From contig NZ_CP035042.1 in the NCBI RefSeq assembly GCF_009834345.1, forward strand, positions 558,001 through 622,000: 64,000 bases of DNA. Reading direction: 5' to 3'. Position 1 is the stretch's first letter. Each line of letters opens with the position of its first letter. The notes beneath the pieces were generated by a model. It was given only the letters and a program-made list of their open reading frames with translations, had not been told where the DNA came from and did no database searches. The DNA comes from Billgrantia tianxiuensis. Its GTDB lineage: Bacteria; Pseudomonadota; Gammaproteobacteria; Pseudomonadales; Halomonadaceae. A program made the translations under genes and the position numbers. This document shows positions 17,882-28,030 of the stretch, one piece after another.

Positions 17882-18862
17882 GTGACACGCGGACGAGTAG
17901 TCATGGATTCGCAGGGCAAGGAGCGCCAGCTCGGCAAGCGCCTGGAACGCGGGGGCGAGGGAGAGATCTATGCGCTGCGCGACCGTCCCGATGTGATCGT
18001 CAAGTGGTACTACCCCGAGGTGCTCGACAAGCGTGGCGAGGAGCTGCATCGCAAGGTAGAAGCCATGCGCGGTCTGCGTGACGCACACATGACGCGCGAC
18101 GTGTGCTGGCCGTTGATCCGGGTCTTCGACCAGCAACAGCGCTGGATCGGCTTCGCCATGTACCGGGCGCGTGGGGTGAAGATGAGCTTCCTGGCTCATG
18201 CCCTGCTCTATCAACGTTATTTTCCCGGTCTCGACCGGCGCCGTGTCGTCGGCTACCTGATTCGCTTCGTCGAGATCGTCCAGCAACTTCACGATGCCGG
18301 GGTCTGCATCGGCGACTACAACCTCAACAACGTCTTCTGCGTGCCGTCGTCCGACCAGGTGACGCTGATCGATTGCGACAGCTATCAGTTGAGGGTTGGC
18401 GGCACCTTCTATCCCTGCCCCGTGGGCAGCCCTGACATGACGCCCAAGGAACATCAAGGCGTCTCCTTCCGCCATGTCGTACGCACGCCTCGAAGCGAAG
18501 CCTTTTCGCTGGCCATCGTACTGTTCAAATGCCTGATGCTGGGGCGGCATCCCTACGATATCGTTGGCGGTGACGACCCGGTGCGCAACCTTCGCCGTGG
18601 CAACTTCGCCTATGGCCGCGGCCAGCGCGATGTGCCCCAGGGCGTATGGTACGAACTCTGGCGCGAGCTGCCCGAGACCATTCGCGACATGTTCGTGACC
18701 ACTTTCACGGTTGGGGCCGATGCGCCCATCCAGCGTGCCACGCTGTCCCAGTGGCATGTTGCGCTGAGTGAATATCGCGAGGCGATGGCGGCCGGCGAGC
18801 ACGCGGTGCAGCTTGCCACGCCGGGCCGGCCCCAGCGTTCGCAGGTGCTGTATGCCCGTTGA
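17882..18862 (+). CDS. Serine/threonine protein kinase-like protein (YegI / TerY-P kinase)
   Basis: A 326-residue kinase-fold protein. The nucleotide loop is GGEGEIYAL with the lysine in VIVKWYY; the catalytic loop is IGDYNLNNVF (D and N retained, HRD replaced by IGD); the metal-binding aspartate is in LIDCDSYQ in place of DFG. These substitutions are usual in the YegI-like group. The start is a GTG at 17882 with GGAGGAGG upstream; the open frame extends to 17801 without a better site. Its last 11 bases overlap the phosphatase gene, so both are made together. Confidence 0.82.
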   Translation: MTRGRVVMDSQGKERQLGKRLERGGEGEIYALRDRPDVIVKWYYPEVLDKRGEELHRKVEAMRGLRDAHMTRDVCWPLIRVFDQQQRWIGFAMYRARGVKMSFLAHALLYQRYFPGLDRRRVVGYLIRFVEIVQQLHDAGVCIGDYNLNNVFCVPSSDQVTLIDCDSYQLRVGGTFYPCPVGSPDMTPKEHQGVSFRHVVRTPRSEAFSLAIVLFKCLMLGRHPYDIVGGDDPVRNLRRGNFAYGRGQRDVPQGVWYELWRELPETIRDMFVTTFTVGADAPIQRATLSQWHVALSEYREAMAAGEHAVQLATPGRPQRSQVLYAR

Positions 18863-19709
18863 AACCGACCGGATCGAGAGCGTTGCGGTGCCTGCCTGGT
18901 CGGCCCTGGCCGTTGCCACGGCCGGGTTGGCTCATCTGGAGAGCGAGCCTCCGCTGCCTTGCCAGGATGCTGCGGGTGTCGCGACGGAGCCGCGCCCCGT
19001 ATTGGTGGTAGCCGACGGCGCCGGCAGCTCGCCGGCCTCGGAGCTTGGGGCGCGTACGCTGGTCAGCGCCATGCGGCGCCTGGCCGATACGCTGGACGCC
19101 CAGTTGGCCTGGCTGCTCGATGGTCGCGAGGAGCCAGGGCGCGAGGCTGCGCGCCAGTTCGCTGAGCTGTTGGTGCGCCATGCCAGTGGCACCCTGGCTG
19201 ACCGGGCTGCCGAGCAGCAAAGGCCGGTGCGCGACCTGCGCTGTACGCTGCTGCTGGCGCTGGTCGGGCGCGAAAGGCTGCTGTGGCTCAAGGTGGGCGA
19301 TGGCGAGCTCGTGCTGGAGCGGGCAGTACCCATCGAGCCCGAGGAGGGCGGTGAAGCCGAGCTGGCGCCGCACCTCTCGACCCTGGGCGAGCGCGGCAAG
19401 GGAGAGTTTGCCAACCAGACGGTTTTCGTCGACGAGCGCCTGACCTTCGAGCAGGTCCAGTACGGCTGTGAGCCGGTGACGACCCTGACCGGTATTGCGT
19501 TGATGAGCGACGGAGCGGCCGAGAAGCTGGTTTCGTTCGATGGTACACAAGTCTCGGGGCAGATCAGCCACTGGCTCGACGACCTGCGCCGCGGGCGGCT
19601 GCGCCAACGTGACCTGGTGCGACGCTTCTATAGCGAGAGTTTTTGCCACGGCACCAGCGGCGATGACCGCAGCATCGCCCTGCTGGCCAGGGAACTGGAA
19701 GCGCTGTGA
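18852..19709 (+). CDS. PP2C-type protein phosphatase (YegK / TerY-P phosphatase)
   Basis: A 285-residue PP2C-family serine/threonine phosphatase. Metal-binding motifs are present: VVADGAGSS, the VGDGEL core, ALMSDGAAEKL and the terminal SGDDRSIALL. It should reverse phosphorylation by the overlapping kinase gene. The sequence begins in an 11-base overlap with that gene (ATG at 18852). Position and domain match the YegK member of the yegIKL group. There is no membrane segment, so it is cytoplasmic. Confidence 0.85.
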   Translation: MPVETDRIESVAVPAWSALAVATAGLAHLESEPPLPCQDAAGVATEPRPVLVVADGAGSSPASELGARTLVSAMRRLADTLDAQLAWLLDGREEPGREAARQFAELLVRHASGTLADRAAEQQRPVRDLRCTLLLALVGRERLLWLKVGDGELVLERAVPIEPEEGGEAELAPHLSTLGERGKGEFANQTVFVDERLTFEQVQYGCEPVTTLTGIALMSDGAAEKLVSFDGTQVSGQISHWLDDLRRGRLRQRDLVRRFYSESFCHGTSGDDRSIALLARELEAL

Positions 19710-19913
19710 GGCGTCGATGGCCATGAAGGGACGCGACCTCCAGCGTGGACGCGGGGACTGGCAAGAGTCGTGCACGCCGTAGGCTATGCTTTGCCATAGA
19801 GGCTCCAGCAGCTGTCGACTCGCCGCGATGCCAGGTATAGCTCTCCATCGGCGATGCGTAGGCAGACGATGCGACTGCCGCTGCACAGGAAGTGCCCAAG
19901 GATGGAGGAAGCG

Positions 19914-21888
19914 ATGCAGAAGCCGCAGTACAGGCCGGACATCGATGGCCTGAGGGCGATAGCCGTCATCCTGGTGGTCGCTTATCATGCCGAGATCCCA
20001 GGATTTGACTTCGGGTTCATCGGCGTAGATGTCTTCTTCGTCATCTCCGGCTACCTGATCACGAGTTTGCTGATAAGGGAGCTGGAGCGCACCGGCGACA
20101 TAAGCCTGCTCGCCTTTTACGGTCGCCGTGTCCGGCGGCTGATGCCGGCCATGGTCGTCGTGATCCTGTCCTCCCTTGTCCTTGGCTACCTCCTCCTCAC
20201 CCCTGTGGGACAGCAGCAGAATCTGTCTGAATCGGCTATCGCCTCCATCGCATTCTTCGCCAACTATTATTTCATCGCGACGACAGGCGGCTATTTCGAT
20301 GGCCCCACCGACCAGGTGCCATTGCTGCACATGTGGTCCCTGTCGGTGGAAGAGCAATTCTACGCCATCTGGCCAATCCTCCTTATCGCGAGCCTGTCAT
20401 TCGCCAGGCGCCATGGAAAACGGCCGTGGATCGTCTTTTCGACACTTGCCGCGTTAGGAATCGGTGCCTCTTTTTGCTACGGGTGGTGGCTTTCCAGCGC
20501 CAATCCGAATGCGGCTTATTTCTCGGTTCTCTCCCGTGGCTGGCAGTTGTTGGCGGGCTCACTGCTGGCGTGTGTGTTGGGGCGCGGGCTGCTTCCGCAG
20601 GCTTCGAACGCCGCCCGGTCTACCCTGGCTGCGCTCGCAGCGGCGCTGCTGCTGGCAGCGACGTTCGTCATCGAGGGCTCCCACGCGTATCCCGGCTGGA
20701 TGGGAATGCTGCCCGTTCTCTCGGCGGTGGCATTGATCGTGGCCGGGTTCGGCCGAGCTTCGAACCCCTTGTCCCGGTTGCTCGCCACGCGGCCCTTCGT
20801 CTTCGTGGAAAGATATCCTACCCCTGGTATCTCTGGCACTGGCCCTTACTGGCCATGTCCCGCGCCTATCACCTGGGTGAGGGTGATCTGGAGCGTGACG
20901 TGATGCTGGCATCTCTCTCGTTCTTTCTCGCATTCCTAACCTATCGCCTGGTGGAAATCCCTGCCGCGTGCTTCTTTACGAGGCGATCCGTATCCCACAA
21001 GCAGCTCGTCAAGCTGGGCGGATTGGCGTCTCTCCTGCTCGCCCTCGCCGCGTTCGGGTTGATGAGCCATGCCAACCAGCAGAAGAGCACGGGCTTCTAT
21101 CGACAACTGGACCGGGCGGCGGAAGATGTGCCTGAGCTTCGAGGAGAGTGCCATTTGAGCACCCCCTTCCAGGGGCTGCCGGATGCATCCAATTGTGTGA
21201 ATCGTTCCGATATGGGCGCGCCGGATCTGCTGCTCTGGGGGACTCCCACGCGGACCACTATTCCCCGATGCTGGAGGAGCTATCCGGAGTCCTGCAGTTT
21301 TCTTTCCTGCAGAGATCCTTCAGTACTTGTCCGCCATTGATAGGCTATTCCCACGGTTATTCTCAGGGCCATCCCCGGGAGAACGATCGGAACTGTGAGC
21401 TGTTCAAGGAGGCTCTGACCGATGAACTCGCTGAGTTGACTCAGAGGGGGCTGTCGGGGGTCGTGTTGAGTGCCAGTTGGCTGGGACGAGCGAGCAGCGA
21501 GAGCCACCTGTCGCTGGCGGAAAAGGGGCTCAGGAATACCGTCGATCTTCTGCTCGAGCATGGGCTGAGGGTGGTTGTCGTAGCGCCCACGCCTGTGTTC
21601 AGCGTACCCATGACGGACTGTCTGGCCAGGCGAACCGTGGCGTCATGCAGCACCTACCAGCGGCGGCTGGAAAAACGCAGGGAGGCCATACTTTCCGTCA
21701 TGCACGATATCGCCGAGGAGGAGCCGGGCGTCAGAGTCGTCGACTTCCATGCTCAGCTGTGTCCGGGCGGGAAATGCCATTCCCTGCTGGGAGACACCGT
21801 GGTGTATCGGGACGAGCACCATCTCACGACTCGCGCCGCCAGGGAGCTTTCTCCCTACGCGCGCAACGATATCGAATGGCTCCTGTAA
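19914..21888 (+). CDS. Acyltransferase 3 - SGNH membrane O-acyltransferase (two apparent frameshifts)
   Basis: An OafA-type protein of about 657 residues. The N-terminal acyltransferase-3 domain has ten or so membrane helices and the motifs YRPDIDGLRAIAVILVVAYH and FVISGYLIT; the C-terminal periplasmic SGNH domain has GDSHADHY and the terminal DEHHLT catalytic pair. It would O-acetylate a surface polysaccharide or lipid A sugar. Two breaks exist: one G missing at about 20807 (VGKISYPWYLWHWPL restored) and one at the G run 21237-21241 (LLLWGDSHADHY restored). Both look like sequence deletions. It stands alone beside a tRNA, which suggests variable-locus insertion. Confidence 0.87.
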
Positions 21889-21906
21889 AACCGACGGCCG
21901 TCGGTT
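21889..21906 (+). terminator. Palindrome after the acyltransferase gene
   Basis: An 18-base perfect palindrome, AACCGACGG / CCGTCGGTT, starting at the stop codon of the acyltransferase gene. There is no T-run after it, so its terminator role is uncertain. Confidence 0.4.
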
Positions 21907-21923
21907 CGGTGTCGAGCGGCAAC

Positions 21924-21950
21924 AAAAAACCGAGGCTTCTGGCCTCGGCC
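21924..21950 (-). terminator. Terminator of the initiator tRNA gene
   Basis: CCGAGG / CCTCGG hairpin that on the minus strand is followed by TTTTTTG, eight bases after the tRNA CCA end. Confidence 0.85.
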
Positions 21951-21958
21951 TTCATATT

Positions 21959-22035
<77 letters not shown>

Positions 22036-22232
22036 TCAACGTGCTGAGCATTCTACGCTTTTTCTGCGCTGTGTCAAGGTGGGCAGCAATCCTCGTGCAA
22101 GCGCTGCGCTTGTGTCCATAATCAGGAGGGGAAGCTTGAAGGCAAGCCCTTCAGTCAGCATCCTGTTACGGCTGGCCTGCTGTGCCAGGTCGAGCAATGC
22201 AACTACAAGTGTCATGATCAGGGAGGTGGACT

Positions 22233-22979
22233 ATGACCCAAACAGCATCCGTTGCATGGGTAACCGGAGGAACCGGAGGGATCGGCTCGGCGATCTGTCG
22301 TGCGCTCGCCGCTGCGGGTTACCATGTAGTAGCGGGTTACCATAACCCGGAAAAGGCCAAAACCTGGCTCGAGACTCAGAAGGCCGACGGATTCGACAAT
22401 ATCTCCCTGTCAGGTATCGACCTGACCGACTATCAGGCATGCGAAGCCGGTGTGAAGGAGATCGAAGCGGCTCACGGGCCGATCGGCGTACTGGTCAACT
22501 GTGCCGGGATCACCCGCGACGGTACGATGAAGAAGATGACTCCCGAGCAGTGGCACGAAGTCATCGACACCAACCTCAACACGGTTTTCAACACCTGCCG
22601 CAGCGTCATCGAGAGCATGCTCGAGCAGAAGTATGGGCGCATCATCAACATCTCCTCGATCAACGGACGCAAGGGCCAGTTCGGTCAGGTCAACTATTCG
22701 GCCGCCAAGGCCGGCATGCACGGCCTGACCATGGCGTTGGCCCAGGAGACCGCTACCAAGGGCATCACCGTCAATACCGTATCGCCTGGCTATATTGCCA
22801 CCGACATGATCATGAAGATTCCCGAGAACGTGCGCGAGGCGATCCGTGAGACCATTCCGGTCAAGCGCTATGGCACGCCGGAAGAGATCGCTCGGCTGGT
22901 GGTATTCCTGGCCGACAAGGAGTCCGGCTTCATCACCGGGGCCAATGTCGATATCAACGGCGGGCAGTTCATGGGTTGA
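22233..22979 (+). CDS. phaB: Acetoacetyl-CoA reductase PhaB
   Basis: A 248-residue short-chain dehydrogenase that reduces acetoacetyl-CoA to (R)-3-hydroxybutyryl-CoA with NADPH, the second step of polyhydroxybutyrate synthesis. NADP-binding motif TGGTGGIG at 11-18; catalytic S142, Y155 and K159 (NYSAAKAGMHGL). The segments INGRKGQFGQVNYS and SPGYIATDMI are diagnostic of PhaB and not of FabG. It is not next to phaA or phaC here, as in other Halomonas genomes where the pha genes are scattered. It ends with a strong terminator. Confidence 0.94.
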   Translation: MTQTASVAWVTGGTGGIGSAICRALAAAGYHVVAGYHNPEKAKTWLETQKADGFDNISLSGIDLTDYQACEAGVKEIEAAHGPIGVLVNCAGITRDGTMKKMTPEQWHEVIDTNLNTVFNTCRSVIESMLEQKYGRIINISSINGRKGQFGQVNYSAAKAGMHGLTMALAQETATKGITVNTVSPGYIATDMIMKIPENVREAIRETIPVKRYGTPEEIARLVVFLADKESGFITGANVDINGGQFMG

Positions 22980-22998
22980 TCATCGCATCACCTGATCG

Positions 22999-23024
22999 GC
23001 GGGAGGCGCATGCCTCCCGCTTCT
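22999..23024 (+). terminator. Terminator after phaB
   Basis: GCGGGAGGC / GCCTCCCGC stem followed by TTCTCGTTT, 20 bases past the phaB stop and before the convergent DUF349 gene. Confidence 0.8.
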
Positions 23025-23038
23025 CGTTTGGGGCGACA

Positions 23039-25822
23039 TCAGGGTGGTGGCAGGCGGGTCAGGCGCGTGAGAAGCGCATCGAACTCGCCGACTTCCTGTT
23101 GCCACTGCTCGGGTGAAACCGGTCCCGTAGCCAGCAGGTTGCGCAGTACGATGCGAACCTCTTCGGCACGACTTAGCTCGCGGCCAAGGCCCTCGTTGAG
23201 CCGTTCGACCTGGATGGCAAGCCGCAGGGGCTCATCGTGCTGGCTGACTCGGCCCATGGCAAGCAGCGACAGGTGCACGCGCAGGCGGGCCAATCGCTCC
23301 CTGACTTCCTCGGGCGCGGGCGGGTTCTGTCGCGCGGCGTTGCGCTGTTCATGGGCACCGCGCATGTCCTCGGGCAGGTCGAGTTCGCGGTCGAGGGTAA
23401 CTTCCTCGCAGGCGTTCTCCTCGAGGCATCTGGCATCCGCCGCCAGGTGAGAGTCGAGCAGCGGACGACAAGCCTGCCAGCGTTGCACCTCCTCTACTAC
23501 TGCCAAGCGTGCCAGCCGTTCGCGACGGGTACGCACGATGCCGCTCCAGCGACGCCGCATGCCCTCCGTGCGCCGTCCCGAGGGCAGTGGCTCGAGGGCT
23601 GCCGCCTGGTCGATGGCCTGCTCCAGCACCTGGGCGTCGGTGTGGTGAGCCGGTTGCCAGGCGTCCAGTCGGTCGATCAGAGCCTGCATCTCCTCGAGGC
23701 GCTGGCGTGCCCGCTGGGCACGGTCATCGCGCTGAGCCTCGCGCATGGCGAAGATTTGGTCGCAGACAGCACGGAACTCGCGCCACAGGGTCTGCTCTTC
23801 TCCACGCGGGGCGCGCCCCAGCTCGCGCCAGCGCTGTTGCAGGGTCTTGGCGTGCTCTGCCCGCGCATCGGGAGGCAGCGCCTTTTCGAGCAGGGCCTGG
23901 GCCTCGTCGATGAGCTGGCGCTTGGCGTCGGCGACTTCCTGGGCACGTTGGTCGATGAGGCTCTGCAGGGCGGAGAGAATGCGCCCGAAGCGTCGCCCGA
24001 TGGCCTGGGCTTGGTCGCGTGGCACCGGAGAGTGGTGACGCCACTCTTCGCGCGCCTGATCGCGAATCCGTCGCAGCGCATCCGGATCGGCCTCGCTGGA
24101 GGGGGCTTCGAGCAGTGCATCGAGCTGGTCGCAGAGGGCGGTACGTGCCTCGAGGTTGCGGGTGCGCTCGCTGGCTTGACGTTCGCGCCAAGGGGCCAGC
24201 CGTTCATGGATGCGGTCAGAGGCACTGCGAAAGCGTTCGGAGAGTTCACGGCTGGCGGCGGCGTCGCCGAGCCCCTTCCAATCGCGTACGAACTGGCGAT
24301 GACGCCGATCGAGCTCGGTATCGGTGATACCGATATCGCTGGCGAGTTCCTCGATGGCCTGGCACAGCTGCTCGCGCTTGGGGCCGGCGACGAAACCGCG
24401 CCAGTCGCGTAGCTCCGCCAGCCGAGCGCCAAGGCGCTTGAGTGTGGCCTGATGGGGGCGCAGGCTGGCCGCCGGTAGTGAGTCGGACCGGTGCTTGAGA
24501 CTCTGGTGGAGCCGGCTGGCGCCCTTGAAGGCGCCGCGATCGAGCAACGTCTCCAACTGGGCGAGATCCTCGGCGAAACGTTCGAGACGGACCTCGATGT
24601 CTTCTTCCCGCGCCTGACCTTGCCCTACCTGGATTTGCCAGGCGCGGGCAAGGAGCGGCGTCGGTGGCAGCGTGTCGGGCCAGCGGCAGGCAGCGACAGC
24701 GGCCTGCAATCGCCCGAGCTCCTTCTCCTTCAGCGCCTGCCTGATTTCGTCGGTATGCGTCTCGAGGCGCTCCCAGGCGTCCAGAACACGATCATAATCC
24801 GCCAGCACGGCGTCGTAGCGTTCGCGCAGCGCCTGGTCGGTCACGTGGAGATCGGAGAGTGCCTGCCAGCGGTTGGCCAACAGCACTTTCTGCGAACGCA
24901 GACTGGCAATGTCCTGCCCGGTCAGCCGGTCGCCGCGAGGCAGGCTGGCGAGGCTCTCTTCCAATGCCACGAGCAGCGCCTCACGGGCTTCGGCTGCCTG
25001 TTCGCGGCGTCGGTCCGTCTCGGCAATGGCATGTTCCCGAGCCTCATGGTCGGAAATGGCCTTGCGGCAGTGCAGGCAGGCATCCTGGTAGCGGCGCTCC
25101 TGATCCTCCTCGGGCAGATCCGCGAGCGCGTCCCACTCACGCACCAAATGGCGGAATCGGCCGGCATAGAGCGGCTCCCAGGGGGCCCTGGCATGGGTCT
25201 CCAGCTTTACCAACAGCTCTTCGCGCTGTGCTCGTGCCGCGGCCAGGGAGGCCGCGTCGTTGCGCAGACGGCTCAGACGCTCGCGCGCCTGGCGCATGAC
25301 CTGGCGGTCGCGGCGTGCCTGCTGGACCAGACGCTGCAGGCCGGCTTCGCTGGTCACCCGAACCGCTGCGGCATGTCGCACGGCGGCGATGCCGTTGTCG
25401 CAGGCTTGCGCGATGAGGTCTTCTTCCTCTTTCAGGCGCGCTACGGCTGCCAGGCGCAGCTGCTGGTTGTCGCCCTCCAGTGCCACGCGGGTCAACAGCT
25501 CTCTATCGTCGAGCCCCTCGACGGTGCGCAGGCGTTGGGCCAGGTCTAGGCCGCCGCTCTGGCCGGAGAGCAGGACGACCAGACGCTGGAGAACCTCGAC
25601 CTGCTCGGGGTGACGACCGTGCAACGTGAGCAACATCTCGACTGCATCGATTCGCTCCAGAGCTGCCTGGCGAACGCCGACATCCGAATCGAGGCACAGT
25701 GCTTCCAGGGCTTGGCGCTGTTCGGGGTGCGCGGGGTCAAGCCGGCTGGCGGCCAGGCGTCGAACCTGGGCATCGGGGTGCTGCCAGCGCGGGGCAAGAA
25801 AGCGGCGGAGGAATCCGAGCAT
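23039..25822 (-). CDS. DUF349 domain protein, long coiled protein
   Basis: A 927-residue, mostly helical and arginine/glutamate-rich protein. The first 150 residues look like HEAT-type helical repeats (SRLDPAHPEQRQALEALCLD). The remainder contains several DUF349 units with conserved tryptophans, such as LLANRWQALSDL, FVRDWKGLGDAAASRELSERF and LQQRWRELGRAPRGEEQTLWREF. The family is common in gammaproteobacteria with no settled function. No signal peptide or membrane segment. It is divergent from minC with about 256 bases between. Confidence 0.82.
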   Translation of the reverse strand: MLGFLRRFLAPRWQHPDAQVRRLAASRLDPAHPEQRQALEALCLDSDVGVRQAALERIDAVEMLLTLHGRHPEQVEVLQRLVVLLSGQSGGLDLAQRLRTVEGLDDRELLTRVALEGDNQQLRLAAVARLKEEEDLIAQACDNGIAAVRHAAAVRVTSEAGLQRLVQQARRDRQVMRQARERLSRLRNDAASLAAARAQREELLVKLETHARAPWEPLYAGRFRHLVREWDALADLPEEDQERRYQDACLHCRKAISDHEAREHAIAETDRRREQAAEAREALLVALEESLASLPRGDRLTGQDIASLRSQKVLLANRWQALSDLHVTDQALRERYDAVLADYDRVLDAWERLETHTDEIRQALKEKELGRLQAAVAACRWPDTLPPTPLLARAWQIQVGQGQAREEDIEVRLERFAEDLAQLETLLDRGAFKGASRLHQSLKHRSDSLPAASLRPHQATLKRLGARLAELRDWRGFVAGPKREQLCQAIEELASDIGITDTELDRRHRQFVRDWKGLGDAAASRELSERFRSASDRIHERLAPWRERQASERTRNLEARTALCDQLDALLEAPSSEADPDALRRIRDQAREEWRHHSPVPRDQAQAIGRRFGRILSALQSLIDQRAQEVADAKRQLIDEAQALLEKALPPDARAEHAKTLQQRWRELGRAPRGEEQTLWREFRAVCDQIFAMREAQRDDRAQRARQRLEEMQALIDRLDAWQPAHHTDAQVLEQAIDQAAALEPLPSGRRTEGMRRRWSGIVRTRRERLARLAVVEEVQRWQACRPLLDSHLAADARCLEENACEEVTLDRELDLPEDMRGAHEQRNAARQNPPAPEEVRERLARLRVHLSLLAMGRVSQHDEPLRLAIQVERLNEGLGRELSRAEEVRIVLRNLLATGPVSPEQWQQEVGEFDALLTRLTRLPPP

Positions 25823-26078
25823 GAGACATCCTGAAGTAAGAGGCGCAAATCAGCGCTGCTGCGCAAGTCGCATTGTTGTGTCGAGTCGGCGTCTTTCGTC
25901 TAAGGTATGTTATCTAAGCACGCGCTGCGATTGTGGAAAAGCCTGTCGGAACAGGAGCGTGTAGGCGAGTGGCGACAATGGCAGCCGAGGCTTGGCTGGC
26001 CGTATCATCAGTTGCAGGGGGATGGGAGTCGCTTAGCTTTAGTCCCACGACCCGACAACACCCGAGTGGAGTCCGGCA

Positions 26079-26815
26079 ATGAGCCTCAAAGTGGACAGGG
26101 CAGACATGGCATTCACCTTCAAGGGGGCATGCTGCCCATGACGGTCATGGAATTGGCGAGCGCCGATCCGGAGCAGATCCGTGAACAGCTCTCGGGCAAG
26201 CTTAGCCAATCTCCCGCCTTCTTTCAGCATACCCCCGTGGTTCTCAGCGTCGAGAAGCTCGACGAGCCTCATCTGGCCCTGGAGCGGATCTGTGCCGTAT
26301 GTCGCACCCATAAGCTGCTGCCGGTGGCGGTGCGCGGTGGCGCCGATCCAGTGAAGCAGTCGGCTTGGGCGTTGGGCCTGGGCTGGTTTCCGCCCACCGA
26401 CGGGGCGCGTACCCGCTCGCTCGAAGAGGTTCCGCCCGTTGAGGTGCCAGCGGCCAGCACACCTGAGGCGGCAGCCTCGGCGGCGAGTGGCGGACGCATC
26501 TATCGGGGCACGGTACGCTCAGGACAGCAAGTGAGCGCTCCCGACGGCGACCTGGTGGTCATCGGGGCGGTCAATGCCGGGGCGGAGGTACTGGCGGCGG
26601 GTAGCATCCACGTATATGGCGCGCTGCGCGGGCGTGCTCTGGCCGGGATCCATGGCGATACCGACGCCGGCATCTTCTGCCGCGAACTGCGCGCTGAGCT
26701 GCTCTCGGTAGCGGGCAATTACAAGCGTCTCGAGGACATCGATCCGCATCTGTTGGGCTCCTCGGTCCAGGTCGCCCTGCGCGATGCCCAGCTGGGGATT
26801 ACCACCCTGGACTAG
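26079..26815 (+). CDS. minC: Septum site-determining protein MinC (apparent frameshift)
   Basis: FtsZ assembly inhibitor of the Min system. N-terminal domain MSLKVDRADMAFTFKGGMLPMTV, a linker rich in alanine, proline and glutamate, then the C-terminal beta-helix (RSGQQVSAPDGDLVVIGAV, SIHVYGALRGRALAG). About 246 residues. The G run at 26123-26127 has five G where six are needed: one added G joins FTFKGG to MLPMTVMEL. Because minD and minE are intact and MinC is conserved on both sides, this is probably a sequence error. The start at 26079 is chosen by homology; another frame opens at 25907 but its product is not MinC-like. Confidence 0.9.
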
Positions 26816-26870
26816 ACAACCGTTTACACTCTACTTCGTCTTTTTTCGTCTATCCAAAGGAACGTGCAAC

Positions 26871-27689
26871 TTGGCCAAGATCATCGTAGTGACCTCAGGC
26901 AAGGGTGGGGTCGGCAAGACGACCAGTGCAGCGGCCATCGCCACCGGGCTGGCGCTGCGAGGCAACAAGACCGTAGTCATCGACTTTGACGTGGGGCTGC
27001 GCAACCTGGATCTGATCATGGGCTGCGAGCGCCGCGTGGTGTACGACCTAGTCAATGTGATCCAGGGCGAGGCCGGTCTCAACCAGGCGTTGATTCGCGA
27101 CAAGCGGGTCGACAACCTGCACATCCTGCCGGCCTCGCAGACCCGTGACAAGGATGCCCTCACGTCCGAGGGCGTCGAGAAGATCCTCGACACACTGGGC
27201 AAGGATTTTGATTACATCCTCTGCGACTCGCCCGCCGGCATCGAGCGTGGCGCGCAGTTGGCCATGTACTACGCCGACGAGGCGATCGTGGTGACCAATC
27301 CCGAGGTCTCCTCCGTTCGCGACTCTGATCGCATCCTGGGGCTGCTTGCCTCGAAGACGCGACGTGCCGAGCGTGGCGAGGACCCTGTCAAGGAGCATCT
27401 GCTGATCACCCGCTACAATGCGTCGCGTGTCGATCACGGCGATATGCTCAACCTCGAGGATATTCGCGAGATACTGGCCATCGATCTGATCGGTCTCATT
27501 CCCGAATCCGAAGCGGTGCTGCGTGCTTCCAACCAGGGCGTGCCCGTGACCCATGACGACGATAGCGATGCGGGGCAGGCCTACATGGATACCGTTTCGC
27601 GTCTGCTCGGAGAGGAAGTGCCGCTGCGCTTCCACGAACTCCAGAAAAAGAGCCTGCTGAGCCGTATGTTCGGAGGAGGTCGCCGGTGA
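26871..27689 (+). CDS. minD: Septum site-determining protein MinD
   Basis: A 272-residue membrane-associated ATPase that recruits MinC to the cell poles and oscillates with MinE. Deviant Walker A motif KGGVGKTT in the first 20 residues, and a C-terminal amphipathic membrane-targeting helix ([13 protein letters not shown]). The start is TTG at 26871 with AAAGGAA upstream, giving the family start [13 protein letters not shown]. It follows minC by 55 bases and overlaps minE by four. Confidence 0.96.
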   Translation: MAKIIVVTSGKGGVGKTTSAAAIATGLALRGNKTVVIDFDVGLRNLDLIMGCERRVVYDLVNVIQGEAGLNQALIRDKRVDNLHILPASQTRDKDALTSEGVEKILDTLGKDFDYILCDSPAGIERGAQLAMYYADEAIVVTNPEVSSVRDSDRILGLLASKTRRAERGEDPVKEHLLITRYNASRVDHGDMLNLEDIREILAIDLIGLIPESEAVLRASNQGVPVTHDDDSDAGQAYMDTVSRLLGEEVPLRFHELQKKSLLSRMFGGGRR

Positions 27690-27937
27690 AGTTGCTGGAA
27701 TTCCTGAAGCGTGAACGCAAGAAGTCCGCCTCGGTGGCCAAGGAGCGGCTACAGATCATCGTGGCGCACCAGCGGAGCCAGCGTGGCCAGCCCGACTACA
27801 TGCCGATGCTGGAGAAGGAGCTGCTGGAGGTGATCCGGCGCTACGTCCAGGTGGATGACGATGCCATTAACATCAGCCTGGACAGCGAGGACAACTGCTC
27901 GGTGCTGGAGCTGAACGTGACCCTGCCGCGCACCTAG
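27686..27937 (+). CDS. minE: Cell division topological specificity factor MinE
   Basis: An 83-residue MinE. N-terminal MinD-activating segment ([29 protein letters not shown]), then the topological-specificity domain ([18 protein letters not shown]). It stimulates MinD ATPase and confines MinC action to the poles. The start is GTG at 27686, four bases inside the minD end, with GGAGGT upstream, so translation is coupled. Confidence 0.96.
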   Translation: MKLLEFLKRERKKSASVAKERLQIIVAHQRSQRGQPDYMPMLEKELLEVIRRYVQVDDDAINISLDSEDNCSVLELNVTLPRT

Positions 27938-28030
27938 AAATAGGCACGATCGCTTGCGGCGCTTCCTCGGCTGAGCCATCCGCGAGGCTGTGTTAGTCTG
28001 TGCCTTTTCGCGACGCAGCCAGGAGATACC

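Noticed and set aside
25907..26078. Extended MinC N-terminus starting at 25907
   Set aside because: The extra residues are not MinC-like; the family start MSLKVDRADMAFTFKGG lies at 26079 in another frame, with a one-base loss joining it.
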